A DNA stretch of 64,000 nucleotides from Variovorax sp. OAS795. Its GTDB lineage: Bacteria; Pseudomonadota; Gammaproteobacteria; Burkholderiales; Burkholderiaceae_C. How positions within the stretch are numbered: position 1 is the first letter of the stretch; each line of letters starts with the position of its first letter. The stretch spans positions 3,844,001 to 3,908,000 of the forward strand of contig NZ_JBEPOH010000001.1 in the NCBI RefSeq assembly GCF_040546685.1, written 5' to 3'. Positions 63,560-64,000 of the stretch are shown here, piece after piece. The notes beneath the pieces were generated by a model. The model saw nothing but the letters and a program-made list of their open reading frames with translations. It made no database searches and had not been told where the DNA came from. A program made the position numbers and the translations under genes.

Positions 63560-64000
63560 ATGCTCATCTCACGCAAAACCGCCGTCGTAGCCTCGGTGCT
63601 GCTCGTCGCGGCCAGCGCATCCTTTGCCCAGGGCAAGGAGATTCCGGTCGGCGTGTTCAACGCGCAAACCGGGACCTACGCCTTCGGCGGCGTCCCAATC
63701 CAGGCGGCCATGAAGCTCGCGCTGGAAGAAGCCAATGCGGCGGGCCTGCCGGGCGGCAACAGGTTCAAAATCGTGGAAGGCGACACCGCCGGCGAGAAAG
63801 GGCAGGTGATCAGCCTGGTCAACCAGTTCGCCAAGCGCGACAACGTGATGCTGATCCTGGGCCCGACTATCAGCGGGGAAGCGCTGGCCGGCGCGCCGGT
63901 GGCCAATGAACTCAAGGTGCCGATCATGGCCATCGGCAGTTCGGCCGGCATTCTGGCCACCGGCCCGTGGGCCTTCAAGATCCAGTCCACGCCTACCGAT
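63560..64000 (+). CDS. Liv-type periplasmic substrate-binding protein, cut by window end
   Basis: First 147 codons. ATG with AGGAGACACACC before it. Signal peptide MLISRKTAVVASVLLVAASASFA, then KEIPVGVFNAQTGTYAFGG, IQAAMKLALEEANAAGLPGG and SLVNQFAKRDNVMLILGPTISGEA, the type I periplasmic fold. It supplies the binding protein otherwise missing from the second Liv set. Confidence 0.93.
   Translation, partial: MLISRKTAVVASVLLVAASASFAQGKEIPVGVFNAQTGTYAFGGVPIQAAMKLALEEANAAGLPGGNRFKIVEGDTAGEKGQVISLVNQFAKRDNVMLILGPTISGEALAGAPVANELKVPIMAIGSSAGILATGPWAFKIQSTPTD

Overview
The window looks like chromosomal accessory DNA from a GC-rich betaproteobacterium, most likely Burkholderiales (Comamonadaceae/Alcaligenaceae type). 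The evidence is four Bug-type (tripartite tricarboxylate) binding proteins, two Liv-type ABC importers, many LysR/IclR/GntR regulators and numerous CoA- and ring-cleavage catabolic genes. No rRNA, tRNA, phage, IS element or CRISPR array was seen. The first ~9 kb appears less GC-rich than the rest.

Layout. 1-9.2 kb: start of a Rieske oxygenase alpha subunit, a [2Fe-2S] ferredoxin, LysR/SDR pair, two near-duplicate Bug genes, two NTF2-like genes, a quinone oxidoreductase, then decayed gene fragments and a second LysR. 9.2-12.2 kb: acyl-CoA dehydrogenase with its own etfB-etfA. 12.4-16.6 kb: TetR/PfpI pair and a Bug-P450 pair. 16.9-21.3 kb: IclR and quinone oxidoreductase followed by a broken leuC-leuD-LysR block. 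21.3-27.8 kb: minus-strand operon of alpha/beta hydrolase, acyl-CoA ligase, MFS carrier, thiolase and FAD-dependent ferredoxin reductase. 27.9-28.7 kb: a P450 relic. 28.8-37.3 kb: gentisate-type ring-cleavage operon (flavin monooxygenase, gentisate dioxygenase, FAH hydrolase, PrpF-like isomerase, Bug, GntR, ICL/PEP-mutase family lyase, medium-chain reductase). 37.3-46.8 kb: a frameshifted GMC oxidoreductase, then a minus operon of aldehyde dehydrogenase, Liv importer and intact GMC alcohol oxidase. 47-50.9 kb: a two-HTH LysR, a tannase-family lipoprotein, a Crp/Fnr regulator. 51-55.8 kb: NmrA/NIPSNAP genes divergent from reductase/flavodoxin/IclR, then LuxR. 56-64 kb: second Liv importer operon carrying NTF2-like and Crp/Fnr genes, divergent from SnoaL-like, P450 (frameshifted) and a binding protein cut by the window end.

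How it may work together. FadR-type operator palindromes (TGGT-N3-ACCA) lie in front of both the gentisate operon and the aldehyde dehydrogenase/Liv/GMC operon, and a FadR-subfamily GntR gene lies between them. This suggests one regulon that imports an alcohol, oxidises it to an acid and sends it through gentisate. A second, separate palindromic box built on TGTCCC(C) recurs upstream of the LuxR gene and of four other catabolic units. A third inverted repeat (ATAGTCCGAC...) recurs in the first 8 kb. A ~195-235-residue NTF2-like family occurs four times plus one relic inside these clusters and is the best candidate for an undescribed catabolic component. Several genes are broken (leuC, leuD, LysR, GMC, P450 and others), so the region appears to be in active gain and decay, although sequencing indels should be excluded.
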